Position numbers and translations under genes: made by a program
Part shown: positions 28,511 through 38,525 of the stretch, piece by piece
How positions within the stretch are numbered: the first letter of the stretch is position 1
Layout of the letters: each line of letters begins with the position of its first letter
Source: Bacteroidia bacterium
Lineage (GTDB): Bacteria > Bacteroidota > Bacteroidia > Flavobacteriales_D > Parvicellaceae
Assembly: GCA_030426105.1 (NCBI GenBank)
Contig: JAUHZI010000003.1
Coordinates: 1-64,000, forward strand
Length of the DNA stretch: 64,000 nt
Direction: 5' to 3'
The notes under the pieces: model-generated
The model's input: only the letters and a program-made list of their open reading frames with translations
Told to the model about the DNA's origin: nothing
Databases searched by the model: none

Positions 28511-31500
28511 ATGATAAAAAAGTGCGTGTTAATCTTATTTACTTTTCTCGCTGTTTATGCAAATGGACAAGGAGAAGGTAATAATTGGTATTTTGGAAGT
28601 TACGCTGGTTTAAACTTTTCAACAGATCCCCCAACAGTATTAAATGATGGGAGGTTAACTACTAGTGAAGGTTCAGCTACAGTTAGTGGTAAAGACGGAA
28701 CATTGGTTTTTTACACTGATGGATCAAGTGTTTGGGGGGCTAACCATGCTTTAATGCCAAATGGGACGGGGCTTTTTGGAAGCCCAAGTTCTACCCAGTC
28801 AGCAGTTATATGTCCTAAACCAGGGACTTATAACTATAGTTTGCAACGTTACGATGGTTATTATATTGTTACTATAGCAGTAACAGGAGGACCAGGTGGT
28901 ATTCGTTTTACTGAAGTAGATATGACTCTAAACGGAGGTCTAGGTGATGTTGTAACAAGTAATAAGAATGTTCACTTATTTGGTACTACAACAATAGAAG
29001 GAGCCAATGTGGCTAAACATGCAAACGGATGTGATTTTTGGATTATAGGAAAAGAAGTTGGAAATACTAATATGAGAGCTTATCATGTTAGTTCTTCAGG
29101 AGTGAATTTGACTCCTGTTATCAGTAATTCTGTTTCTGCTGGAGTTGTTTCAACAGGGTCAATTAAAGTGTCTCCTAATAGTAAATTAGTTTGTGTTGTA
29201 AATGGGGCTTCTCCAAATATTGAAGTATTTGATTTTAACAATGCTACAGGAGCTTTGACAACAAAGTTTACACAGACATTAGGGGGGAATTCATATAGTT
29301 CGGAGTTTTCTCCTAATAACGAAGTACTTTATTTTACTGGTTTAAATAATCCTAATATCTATCAATACGATTTATTGGCTCCCAATCAAGCAGCATTTTC
29401 AGCTTCACAAACTGTTATTGGAACAACAGCTAATACTGTTGGATATCGAATGTGTGGGTTACAATTAGCTCCAAATGGAAGAATCTATGCCGCTCTTCAC
29501 GGGCAAACTCGATTAGGTTTGATCAATAATCCTAATATCTTAGGTGTTGGATGTAATTATAATGATAATGGAATTTCTATTGCTGGAGTAAATTCATTTA
29601 GTGGGACAAATATGAGCTCTGTGTTAGGGTTGCCAGCATTTCCTGCATTTTTTGTCACTGAGCCAGTTCGTATAAAATCATCTTACTTGTGTTATAACGA
29701 TGTCACAGAATTTGAACTATCTGATACTACGGATATGTTAAATGTAAATTGGTTTTGGGGACCTACAGGTTCTGCTTTACCTACAACTCCTAATTCAACA
29801 AATTGGGAACCAACTATTCAATATGTTACTCCTGGTGAGTATGAGGTAATGGCTGTTGCAAGTTACCCTTGTTTTACAGATACAATTATTGATACAATTT
29901 CAATTACTGCTGTAGCTGCTGTTGATTTAGGCCATGATACTGTTCTTTGTGATGGAGCATCTATAATGCTAGATGCTGGAGCTGGATATGATTATTATAA
30001 TTGGCATAATGGAGATGATACTCAAAGTTTTACTGCAGATACTACTGGTCAGTATATTGTTAAAGTTTCTAATATAGGAGATAATCTTGTTGAAAATGGA
30101 GATTTTGAGGATGGAAATATCGGTTTTTCAAGTCAATATAATTATTTTACAACTGGGGTTCAACAAGGTGGTTATACTTTTGTAAACGTGGCAACTCAGT
30201 GGGGAGCGAACTGTACAGACCATACTTCTGGAAGTGGGAATATGATGCTCGTAGATGCTGCATGTGGTACTAATGGTATCGCAGGCGGGTCAGATTTATG
30301 GTGTCAAACAATAGATGTATCTCCTAATACAGATTATATCTTTTCAGCTTGGGCAACTAATGCTAACTCTACTCCTTCAACTGCTAATATTGGTTTTTTT
30401 ATAAATGGAGTACAAATAGGAAGTACAATTCAAACAACAGCAACTCCATGTGATTGGCAAGAATTGAACCAGATGTGGAATTCAGGTGCAAATACTTCAG
30501 TTGATATCTGTATTAGAGAGTTAACAATGGTTTGTGGTGGTGCTGATTTTGCCATCGATGATATTTTCTTTGCTCCTTTATGTAGTACGATAGATACCAT
30601 AAATGTTGTTGTGGGAGAAATTCCAGTAGCAAATTTTAGTTTAATAGATAGTTGCGAATATATACAGGTCGATTATACTGATTTAAGTACAATTTCAGCC
30701 CCAGAAACGATAACAAATTGGAGTTGGGATATCGATGACGATGGAACAGAGGATTATACATTGCAAGACCCAAGTCATGTGTTTCCTGCAGGAAGCTATA
30801 CCACAAGATTAACAGTCACAACAGCTTTAGGTTGTACTAAAGATACTACGATGCCTGTAGTTATTTATCCTAAACCTACAGCTAACTTTACCTTTACCTC
30901 TGAATGTTTATATGATTCTTTATCTTTTGTTGATGCATCTAGTGTGCTTGGAGGTGATGTAATTGTTTCCTATGGATGGAATTTTGGAGAAACGATGATA
31001 CCTCCATTGCAAGCAACGACTAGCAACCCTTTTTACACTTACACTACAGCAGGATCGTATACTGTATCAGAAATTGTAGCAACAGCTAATGGGTGCTTAG
31101 ATACTATTTCGAAATTAGTTGAGGTATATGAAGTGCCTGTAGCTGGTTTTACTACATCAGATGTGTGTCAAGATGTTTCTGCCGTATTTACAGATCAATC
31201 GAGTATAAATAATGGAACAATTATAGGTTGGAATTGGGATTTTGGAGACTTAAATTTTGGATCAAATCAAAATGAGACACATGGATATTTTTCTGAGGGA
31301 ACTTATCCTATTGAATTAATTGTTACATCTGCTGATAACTGTAGAGATACAGCAATAGGAAGTGTGACCATTCATCCAATGCCACAAGTCGCTTTCTCTA
31401 TGCAAAATGAATGTTTAGAAGAACCAATAACGTTTACTGATAATAGTATTATTAATCTTCCAGGAGCTATTACAACATATGTATGGGATTTTGGAGATAT

Positions 31501-32659
31501 GTCAACACCGTCTAATGTTCAGAACCCTAATTATACGTATCAAAATCCAGGGACTTATGATGTGACATTAATCGCTATCTCTAACGAGAACTGTTCTAGT
31601 AATTTACAACAAAGTGTTACAGTTCATCCATTACCACAAGTGAGTTTTGTTGCCTCAGAAGTATGTGTTAACGAGCCACCAACAGTTTTCACAAATACAT
31701 CTGTTATTTCAAGTGGATCAAATGTTTCTTATAACTGGAGTTTTGGAAATGCAGGAGGGGCAACATCGACGCAAGAGAATCCTGTTCTAAATTATGGCGT
31801 TCATGGAGATTACATTGTTGTACTAGAAGTAGAGTCTGATATGGGATGTACTAGTTTAAGCTCAGATACGATTAAAGTAAAGCACAAGCCAACAGCTATT
31901 TTCACGCAAGATACAACAGGAGGTTGTGCACCTATATGCGTTAATTTTGCTAGCCAATCGGAAGATAGTACGGGTATTTCTGCCTGGAATTGGTCTTTTG
32001 AAAGTGGTTATGGAGAAGGAAGTAATAAGTATGAAGGATATTGTTATGATAATGCAGGGACTTATGATGTGAACTTGATTGTAACTAATACAGAAGGGTG
32101 TAAAGACACTGCAGAAGCCCCAGGCTTAATTACAACGTTTGATTATCCAATAGCAGAATTCACTTTAACACCAGACAATACACCAGTAACAGAATCAGAA
32201 ATTACTTTTGTAAATACGAGTACCGATGCTGTGACTTGGATGTGGGATTTTGATGATGGAATGCTAGATAGCGTAGATTTTGATCCTGTTCATGTTTATG
32301 CAGATACAGGAAGTTACTTGGTGGAGTTAACAGTGTATAATGCAACAGGGTGCTCGAATACAGCTTATCGTCAAGTTATCATAGTTCCAATTGAAAATGT
32401 TTTTGTGCCAACAGCTTTCTCCCCAAATGGAGATGGAGAAAATGATGTGTTGTATGTTAGGGGGTACCTCAATGGGGTTTATTTCACCGTGTATGATCGA
32501 TGGGGGAAGAAGGTATTTGAATCAAATGATGAGTCAATAGGATGGGATGGTACAATAAATGGAAAACCAGCTAACGAAGGTGTTTATATGTGGTATTTAC
32601 AGACTGCTATAAATGGAGAGGGAAAAAGGTTTAAAGGAGATGTTTCGTTGATGCGTTAA
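28511..32659 (+). CDS. Large PKD-repeat adhesin-like protein with T9SS type B (gliding motility-associated) C-terminal domain
   Basis: Signal peptide, beta-propeller-like N-terminus, multiple PKD repeats (WNWDFGD.., YVWDFGD..), and C-terminal FVPTAFSPNGDGENDVLYVRGY...VYDRWGKKVFESND..GWDGTINGKPANEGVYMWYLQ. Confidence 0.93.
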   Translation: MIKKCVLILFTFLAVYANGQGEGNNWYFGSYAGLNFSTDPPTVLNDGRLTTSEGSATVSGKDGTLVFYTDGSSVWGANHALMPNGTGLFGSPSSTQSAVICPKPGTYNYSLQRYDGYYIVTIAVTGGPGGIRFTEVDMTLNGGLGDVVTSNKNVHLFGTTTIEGANVAKHANGCDFWIIGKEVGNTNMRAYHVSSSGVNLTPVISNSVSAGVVSTGSIKVSPNSKLVCVVNGASPNIEVFDFNNATGALTTKFTQTLGGNSYSSEFSPNNEVLYFTGLNNPNIYQYDLLAPNQAAFSASQTVIGTTANTVGYRMCGLQLAPNGRIYAALHGQTRLGLINNPNILGVGCNYNDNGISIAGVNSFSGTNMSSVLGLPAFPAFFVTEPVRIKSSYLCYNDVTEFELSDTTDMLNVNWFWGPTGSALPTTPNSTNWEPTIQYVTPGEYEVMAVASYPCFTDTIIDTISITAVAAVDLGHDTVLCDGASIMLDAGAGYDYYNWHNGDDTQSFTADTTGQYIVKVSNIGDNLVENGDFEDGNIGFSSQYNYFTTGVQQGGYTFVNVATQWGANCTDHTSGSGNMMLVDAACGTNGIAGGSDLWCQTIDVSPNTDYIFSAWATNANSTPSTANIGFFINGVQIGSTIQTTATPCDWQELNQMWNSGANTSVDICIRELTMVCGGADFAIDDIFFAPLCSTIDTINVVVGEIPVANFSLIDSCEYIQVDYTDLSTISAPETITNWSWDIDDDGTEDYTLQDPSHVFPAGSYTTRLTVTTALGCTKDTTMPVVIYPKPTANFTFTSECLYDSLSFVDASSVLGGDVIVSYGWNFGETMIPPLQATTSNPFYTYTTAGSYTVSEIVATANGCLDTISKLVEVYEVPVAGFTTSDVCQDVSAVFTDQSSINNGTIIGWNWDFGDLNFGSNQNETHGYFSEGTYPIELIVTSADNCRDTAIGSVTIHPMPQVAFSMQNECLEEPITFTDNSIINLPGAITTYVWDFGDMSTPSNVQNPNYTYQNPGTYDVTLIAISNENCSSNLQQSVTVHPLPQVSFVASEVCVNEPPTVFTNTSVISSGSNVSYNWSFGNAGGATSTQENPVLNYGVHGDYIVVLEVESDMGCTSLSSDTIKVKHKPTAIFTQDTTGGCAPICVNFASQSEDSTGISAWNWSFESGYGEGSNKYEGYCYDNAGTYDVNLIVTNTEGCKDTAEAPGLITTFDYPIAEFTLTPDNTPVTESEITFVNTSTDAVTWMWDFDDGMLDSVDFDPVHVYADTGSYLVELTVYNATGCSNTAYRQVIIVPIENVFVPTAFSPNGDGENDVLYVRGYLNGVYFTVYDRWGKKVFESNDESIGWDGTINGKPANEGVYMWYLQTAINGEGKRFKGDVSLMR

Positions 32660-32660
32660 T

Positions 32661-33692
32661 ATGATAAATATGAAAAAATACTATTATATAATTTGCTTTA
32701 TAGTAATTGGGAGTTATGGTTTTGGTCAAGATATACATTTCTCACAATTTGATGTTAATGTAACTTCTCTAAACCCTGCTTATGCAGGAGTCTTACAAAA
32801 AGATTTTAGAGTAGCTAATAACTACAAAAATCAGTGGGGGAGTGTTGGTTTGCCTTATACAACATTTTCAGTTGCTTATGATATGAATGTCTTGAAGCAA
32901 AAGCCATTCAAAAAAGGATTAAGTGATATTGGAGTTGGTTTGAGTTTTTCTCAAGATAAAGCTGGGACTTCTAAATGGTCACAAAATCAATTGAATTTAT
33001 CGATTTCAGCAATTCAAGAAGTTGGTAGAGATACTAAAATGTCTTTAGGTCTTCAAGGGAGTTATGCACAAAATAGTGTTATGGTTGATGAATTGTCTTG
33101 GGATAACCAATTTGTAAACCATGAATATAATTCGACAATGCCTTCTAGAGAAACTTTTGCAAATTCAGCAAAAGCTTATATTGACTTGTCAGGTGGGGTT
33201 TTGGTAGAAAGTCGAATTCAGGAGGATCAAATATTCACAGGAGGGATAGCTTATTTTCATGTAAATAAGCCAAATTATACATTATTTTCTGGTGATCGAT
33301 TACCATCTAAGTTGGTAGTGCATGCGTCATATGAAACACCAATTGGAAATTCACTTTCAATGAGAAGGATTGTGCCCAAATTTATGTACGTAAGACAGGC
33401 TCAACATAATGAAGTGCTATTAGGTGCGTTGTATAGAAGTGTTATGAAAGAGTCTTCTTCACACACAACTTTTGCAGATGAATCATATATTGACTTTGGA
33501 GCATATTATCGTGTTAATGATGCGTTAATAGTTGTAGCAGCGGTTGATTTTAGAAACTTTAGGTTTGGATTAAGTTATGATACAAATGTTTCTAGGTTTA
33601 AATCTGCAACAAGATCAAGAGGAGGTATCGAAGTCTCGTTAACATATAAAGGATTCCTAGCTGATAATAGAACTAAATTAAGAAAAAGTTAA
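32661..33692 (+). CDS. PorP/SprF family type IX secretion membrane protein
   Basis: GQDIHFSQFDVNVTSLNPAYAGVLQKDFRVANNYKNQWGSVGLPYTTFSVAYD is a typical PorP/SprF N-terminus. Confidence 0.93.
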   Translation: MINMKKYYYIICFIVIGSYGFGQDIHFSQFDVNVTSLNPAYAGVLQKDFRVANNYKNQWGSVGLPYTTFSVAYDMNVLKQKPFKKGLSDIGVGLSFSQDKAGTSKWSQNQLNLSISAIQEVGRDTKMSLGLQGSYAQNSVMVDELSWDNQFVNHEYNSTMPSRETFANSAKAYIDLSGGVLVESRIQEDQIFTGGIAYFHVNKPNYTLFSGDRLPSKLVVHASYETPIGNSLSMRRIVPKFMYVRQAQHNEVLLGALYRSVMKESSSHTTFADESYIDFGAYYRVNDALIVVAAVDFRNFRFGLSYDTNVSRFKSATRSRGGIEVSLTYKGFLADNRTKLRKS

Positions 33693-33777
33693 TTTTTTTA
33701 TGGAAAATTGAATTAAGGTGTATCTATATAAATGAACGGCGTTTAAAGACAAAAAAGAATCATTTAAAATTATAGAT

Positions 33778-34509
33778 ATGAAAACAATTCAAAAAATATT
33801 ATTAGGAGTATTGCTACTATTCGGAGTAGGAGCTTATGCTCAGAACAACACAGGAGAAATTCAAGGGAAAGTCTTTGAGGCAGAGACAGGAGATCCATTA
33901 GCTTTTGCTAATGTGTATGTAAAGGTAGGAGAACAATTAGTAGGTTCAACAACAGATTTCGATGGAAAATTTACATTAAAACCTTTAAAACCTGGAATTT
34001 ATAATGTTACAATTTCTTTTGTTGGAATGACAAATGCTGAAATATCAGGAGTGGAAGTTAAACCAGAAAAAATAAGCTTTATAAAAGATTGCCACTTAAA
34101 AAATAGTAGTTTATTCCCAGATGTGGTTATTGAAACTTGGGCAACTCCAATTATCGATAAAGGAAACCCTTCTATTCAAAGTATAGGAATGAAACAAATT
34201 CAACAGAGTCCATTGATGAGAAGTCCAGTTGAATTAATTAGTGTAACAGTACCAGGTGTAACAGTGAATAATGATGGAGGGGTAAATATTAGAGGGGCAA
34301 GAACAGGTGATGTAGGATACTATATTGATGGCGTAAAGTCAACTAGTTTATCAGGAATACCAGGTAGAGCAATAGGTAACATGTCAGTGTATACAGGAGG
34401 TGTTCCTGCTCAATATGGAGATGTAACAGGAGGAGTGATTATTGTCGAAACGGTTAGTTACTTCGATTTATATAATGCACACAAAGCTAAACAACAACAG
34501 AATCAATAA
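33778..34509 (+). CDS. Carboxypeptidase-regulatory-like plus TonB plug domain protein with no beta-barrel
   Basis: GEIQGKVFEAETGDPLAFANVYVKVGEQLVGSTTDFDGKFTLKPLKPGIYNV, then plug-like NNDGGVNIRGARTGDVGYYIDGVK..SIGNMSVYTGGVPAQYGDVTGGVIIVET; ends at 243 aa. Confidence 0.85.
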   Translation: MKTIQKILLGVLLLFGVGAYAQNNTGEIQGKVFEAETGDPLAFANVYVKVGEQLVGSTTDFDGKFTLKPLKPGIYNVTISFVGMTNAEISGVEVKPEKISFIKDCHLKNSSLFPDVVIETWATPIIDKGNPSIQSIGMKQIQQSPLMRSPVELISVTVPGVTVNNDGGVNIRGARTGDVGYYIDGVKSTSLSGIPGRAIGNMSVYTGGVPAQYGDVTGGVIIVETVSYFDLYNAHKAKQQQNQ

Positions 34510-34515
34510 ACTTTA

Positions 34516-35103
34516 TTGTTTTTAAGAAGAAAACATATCGAAACACTGTCTGATGAGGCAATTATTGTTGAATATCAAAAGAAACACAATAATAAATATA
34601 TCGGAGTACTATATGAAAGATATTATCATATAGTCTTCGGTGTATGTTTAAAATATCTTAAATCATCCGAAGATAGTGAAGATGCTGTAGTCGTAATTTT
34701 TGAACAGCTTATAGAGAAATTGAAGCAAGCAGAGGTGTCAAATTTTGGAGGGTGGTTATACAGTGTTTCTAAAAATTATTGTTTACAGCAATTGAGAAAG
34801 AAGAGCTACCATACTGTTGATTATTCAGAGTTTGAAGAGATTTTGAAAAGCGAAGAAGGCATCGTCTTTCAAAAAGAAAATGAAGAAGAAATGTATCAGT
34901 TAATGGAGCAAAAAATAGAAGAATTAAAAGAAGAACAACGTATCTGCTTACAATTATTCTATTTACAAAAAAATAGTTATGCTGAAGTCACTTCATTAAC
35001 AGGCTTTGAATTGAATAAAGTCAAAAGCTATATCCAAAACGGGAAAAGGAAGTTGGGACTATTGTTAAAAAACGATTATCATAAATTAATAGGGCAAGAG
35101 TAA
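34516..35103 (+). CDS. RNA polymerase sigma-70 (ECF-like) factor
   Basis: YERYYHIVFGVCLKYLKSSEDSEDAVVVIFEQLIEKL...FGGWLYSVSKNYCLQQLRKK...EEQRICLQLFYLQKNSYAEVTSLTGFELNKVKSYIQNGKRKL. Start is a TTG. Confidence 0.88.
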   Translation: MFLRRKHIETLSDEAIIVEYQKKHNNKYIGVLYERYYHIVFGVCLKYLKSSEDSEDAVVVIFEQLIEKLKQAEVSNFGGWLYSVSKNYCLQQLRKKSYHTVDYSEFEEILKSEEGIVFQKENEEEMYQLMEQKIEELKEEQRICLQLFYLQKNSYAEVTSLTGFELNKVKSYIQNGKRKLGLLLKNDYHKLIGQE

Positions 35104-36227
35104 TGAAAAAAGAAAATCAAATATTGTCCAATAAACAGCTGTTTAAGGATTATTTGGATGGCAAACTATCCAGAGAAGAACAAGTTGTTCTTGAGCGTGA
35201 ATTGAACAAAAATCCATTTTATAAAGATGCTCTAGATGGCTATAAACAAAAACCTGAAGCTTTTAGTCAACTTCAAAGTCTTTCAGGAAAACAAAGCCAA
35301 TTTACAACAACTAACTCAGTATATAAATGGGGGATGCTCTTGTTACTTTTAGTTGGAGTTTGTTCTATTGTATATATCTTCTATCCAAGACAAGAGGATG
35401 CTCTTATTGTTCTGAATGATATTGCTGAATTACCGAAACCTGAATCAGATGTTGAAAATAAAGTTAAGGCTCCTGTTCCTATCTTAGAGTTGTCTGACAG
35501 TGTAATCGAAATTTCAGAGTTAAAAGATGATGAAGAGCAAGTAGATTATAATAGAGTTGCTCAAGAGCAGGAAAATAAACAGACGATATCAAATGTAATT
35601 GTTGACTCGGTAGAGAATATTGTTCAATTAGAGAAAGTTGAGCGTCCAAAATTAAGTGAAATTAAAACTGAAAAATCAGTAGATGTTTCAACAGAGTCTG
35701 TTCCTTTGATATCCTTAAATGGTTTGATTAGTGTTAACTATTCAAAGATTCAATCTAGTTATACAATCGAAAAAAACACATTCGTGCTAACTGGTACACC
35801 AGCAAGCATGGAGAATGATGGGTATACTACAAATGAGCCTTCTCATGAATTGGTTGTGAAAAAAGTAGCATATCATACCTATTTAAAAGATATACAATTT
35901 TATTTTAGAAAAAATAAGTTTAAAAAGGCACTTAAGGGGTACAAAGAGATTTTGAAACAACACCCATCCGACTTGAATGCTCATTTTTATTCTGCACTGT
36001 GTTATTATAATATAAATCAATCGGAAAAAGCTTTGGAGCATTTAAAGGTTGTAAATGAGCATCAATATGATACATTTCGTCAAGAAGGTGAGTGGTATTC
36101 TGTATTGGCTTTGCTTGATTTAAATAGGTTAGAAGAAGCAAAAAGTGAACTTCAAAAGGTGATTAATCGAAATGACTTTTATTATAATCAAGCGATAAAA
36201 TTAGAGCAGGAGTTAAGAGGTCAATAA
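35103..36227 (+). CDS. Membrane-anchored anti-sigma-like protein with C-terminal TPR
   Basis: Overlaps the sigma stop codon (TAATG). One TM segment (WGMLLLLLVGVCSIVYIFY), C-terminal TPR-like repeats (ALKGYKEILKQHPSDLNAHFYSALCYYNINQSEKALEHL). Confidence 0.7.
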   Translation: MKKENQILSNKQLFKDYLDGKLSREEQVVLERELNKNPFYKDALDGYKQKPEAFSQLQSLSGKQSQFTTTNSVYKWGMLLLLLVGVCSIVYIFYPRQEDALIVLNDIAELPKPESDVENKVKAPVPILELSDSVIEISELKDDEEQVDYNRVAQEQENKQTISNVIVDSVENIVQLEKVERPKLSEIKTEKSVDVSTESVPLISLNGLISVNYSKIQSSYTIEKNTFVLTGTPASMENDGYTTNEPSHELVVKKVAYHTYLKDIQFYFRKNKFKKALKGYKEILKQHPSDLNAHFYSALCYYNINQSEKALEHLKVVNEHQYDTFRQEGEWYSVLALLDLNRLEEAKSELQKVINRNDFYYNQAIKLEQELRGQ

Positions 36228-36268
36228 TAATTTATTATCTTGGAATAGAATTTTAAAAACTATAAGCC

Positions 36269-36988
36269 ATGCTCCCAATTCAAGATTTATCCAAAATCAT
36301 CTTTATTGACATAGAAACAGTTCCTGTTGTCTATAATTATCAAGAACTTGATGATAGAGGGCAAGAGTTATGGGGTAAGAAGACAAGATTTCTTCAAGAT
36401 AGAGAAGAAAAAACAGCAGAGGAAATCTACGAAAGAGCTGGAATTTATTCCGAATTTGCCAAAGTAGCATGTATCTCAATAGGGTTAATTATTCAAAAAG
36501 GTGGAGAGCAACAGATTCGTTTAAAGTCTTTTGCTCATGAAGATGAGAAACAATTATTACAGGAGTTTATCGATTTAATTAATTCAAAGTTTAATTCATT
36601 TGAATACCTATTATGTGCGCATAATGGAAAAGAGTTTGATTATCCATTCTTGGCTAGAAGGATACTTATTAATGGGTTAAAGTTGCCGAATATTTTAAAT
36701 ACAGCAGGTAAGAAACCATGGGAAGTAAAACACCTAGATACTATGGAGTTGTGGAAGTTTGGGGATTATAAACATTATACATCACTAGAATTATTGACTT
36801 ATGTTTTTAATATTCCTACACCAAAAGACGATATTGATGGTAGTCAAGTAGCACAAGTATTTTATGAGGAGAAGGATCTTGATCGAATAATAATCTACTG
36901 TGAAAAAGATGTGATTGCTACAATTCAGCTATTTCTAAAGTATCAAGGCTTACCTTTAATTGATTCTGACTTTATAATCAGTACTTAA
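36269..36988 (+). CDS. Predicted PolB-like 3'-5' exonuclease
   Basis: IIFIDIETVPVVYNYQELDDRGQELWGKK; LCAHNGKEFDYPFLARRILING; ILNTAGKKPWEVKHLDTMELWKFGDYK; YCEKDVIATIQLF (DEDD exonuclease motifs). Confidence 0.85.
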   Translation: MLPIQDLSKIIFIDIETVPVVYNYQELDDRGQELWGKKTRFLQDREEKTAEEIYERAGIYSEFAKVACISIGLIIQKGGEQQIRLKSFAHEDEKQLLQEFIDLINSKFNSFEYLLCAHNGKEFDYPFLARRILINGLKLPNILNTAGKKPWEVKHLDTMELWKFGDYKHYTSLELLTYVFNIPTPKDDIDGSQVAQVFYEEKDLDRIIIYCEKDVIATIQLFLKYQGLPLIDSDFIIST

Positions 36989-36989
36989 C

Positions 36990-38525
36990 CTAATAATCTG
37001 TATAGCTGTTCCATAGTTGGGTTTTAAGTCCAACATTGAAAAACAAATCGGTCACATTCTTATATGGCGTATTTTCATTTCTGATTGTAAGAGCAGCAAA
37101 AGCGTTTAAGTTGATAGCATCAATTAAACGGTATTCAACTTTTATTTTATTAAGGAAAATACGGTGTTGTTCTCCTTGAAGTATCTCATGACCATATTCG
37201 CCATCTCTTGTTTTGTAACTCAAAAATATATTTCCTCCATTATTGGTGTTTGTTGAATCCCCTCCATAACTAATAAAGTTAGCCTGTTGACTAAATATCC
37301 ATCTATTATGTTTATAAGATAGTTGTTGAACAGTTTCTTTAAAATTTGCTCCAAGTGGATGTGCTAGTGATTGACCTAGGTGTCCATAATTCAATGTAGA
37401 AGTTATATGAGAATAAGTGAAAGGACGAGCGATATTGCGCTCAATTAAAAAAGATAGTTTAGGGTTATTGAATAATTGATAGTTTTTATACCCTAATTGT
37501 ATTGCGTATTTATTTCCCCACCAGTTTTGATTGCTACGAAGCTCTGCTAATAAGAATTCATCCAATAATAATTGACCATATATAATGTGTTGTTTTTTGA
37601 TTTGACCTTTTAAACTGATACCTAAAATGGAATTGTCATTAGAGCCTTGAGCGTATTCTACAGGCCTATAAAATATAACTGGGTTTATATAATTAACATC
37701 AAAACCTCTGTTTATAAGCGTGTCTTGTCCAGCCCAGATAACAGTTTCAAATAGTCCGAAGTTTAATCCCTCAATAATGTTCCAACTTAAATGATGTGAA
37801 GCGCTAAATTTATTTTGACTCATACCAGTTGTTATATCAGAGTGCCATGAATACAAATTCGTGTATTTTACGTTCCAAAAAGTACTTTCTATTCTTAAGA
37901 AAGGATAAGAACTAGCATTATCAGAAAGTAAAAAAGAACGATATCCATCTCCCCAAAAATGGTTCCCTTTACCGAGTAAAAAACTGAAGAAACGATTTGG
38001 AGTATAATTTAGATGTCCTTGTATATCATGAATGCCATTGCTTTGAGATGGTATCAAACCAAATCTTCCTATAGATGGTAAAACTGTATTCGAGAAAAGA
38101 GAAGTATCGATATATGTGGGCTGTTCAGAAACAAAGTATTTATAGTTAATTTCAGTCGTAAGTTTATTGGATGGGCTATATTGAATAAGAGCTCCTGTTG
38201 CAGTTGTATAATTGATAGAACTGTTGGTTAAATTGATTCCGAATTGGCTAACTCCAATAGGAGATATAAAATAGTTAGATTGATTATTTCGGAACTTACT
38301 TTTTAATATGTCCAAAGAATTCTTAGTTGTTGTACTGTCAACAAATGTAGAATTTGTTTGGTTCAAATTGTAGGGCTGAATTGAAGTGTGGAAATTTTTA
38401 GTTTGGTATATTTTATTGGAATACCGATTGGTTATTCCATTGTATATCGGTAAAATTTCCTGCTGTCCATAAATAGATAAAGACGTTAGTACAGAGGCTA
38501 ATGCTATATAAATGATTAGCTTCAT
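36990..38525 (-). CDS. Wzi-like capsule-assembly outer-membrane protein (paralog A)
   Basis: FFSFLLGKGNHFWGDGYRSFLLSDNASSYPFLRIESTFWNVKYTNLY; AHPLGANFKE; beta-barrel pattern; next to polysaccharide genes. Confidence 0.75.
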   Translation of the reverse strand: MKLIIYIALASVLTSLSIYGQQEILPIYNGITNRYSNKIYQTKNFHTSIQPYNLNQTNSTFVDSTTTKNSLDILKSKFRNNQSNYFISPIGVSQFGINLTNSSINYTTATGALIQYSPSNKLTTEINYKYFVSEQPTYIDTSLFSNTVLPSIGRFGLIPSQSNGIHDIQGHLNYTPNRFFSFLLGKGNHFWGDGYRSFLLSDNASSYPFLRIESTFWNVKYTNLYSWHSDITTGMSQNKFSASHHLSWNIIEGLNFGLFETVIWAGQDTLINRGFDVNYINPVIFYRPVEYAQGSNDNSILGISLKGQIKKQHIIYGQLLLDEFLLAELRSNQNWWGNKYAIQLGYKNYQLFNNPKLSFLIERNIARPFTYSHITSTLNYGHLGQSLAHPLGANFKETVQQLSYKHNRWIFSQQANFISYGGDSTNTNNGGNIFLSYKTRDGEYGHEILQGEQHRIFLNKIKVEYRLIDAINLNAFAALTIRNENTPYKNVTDLFFNVGLKTQLWNSYTDY

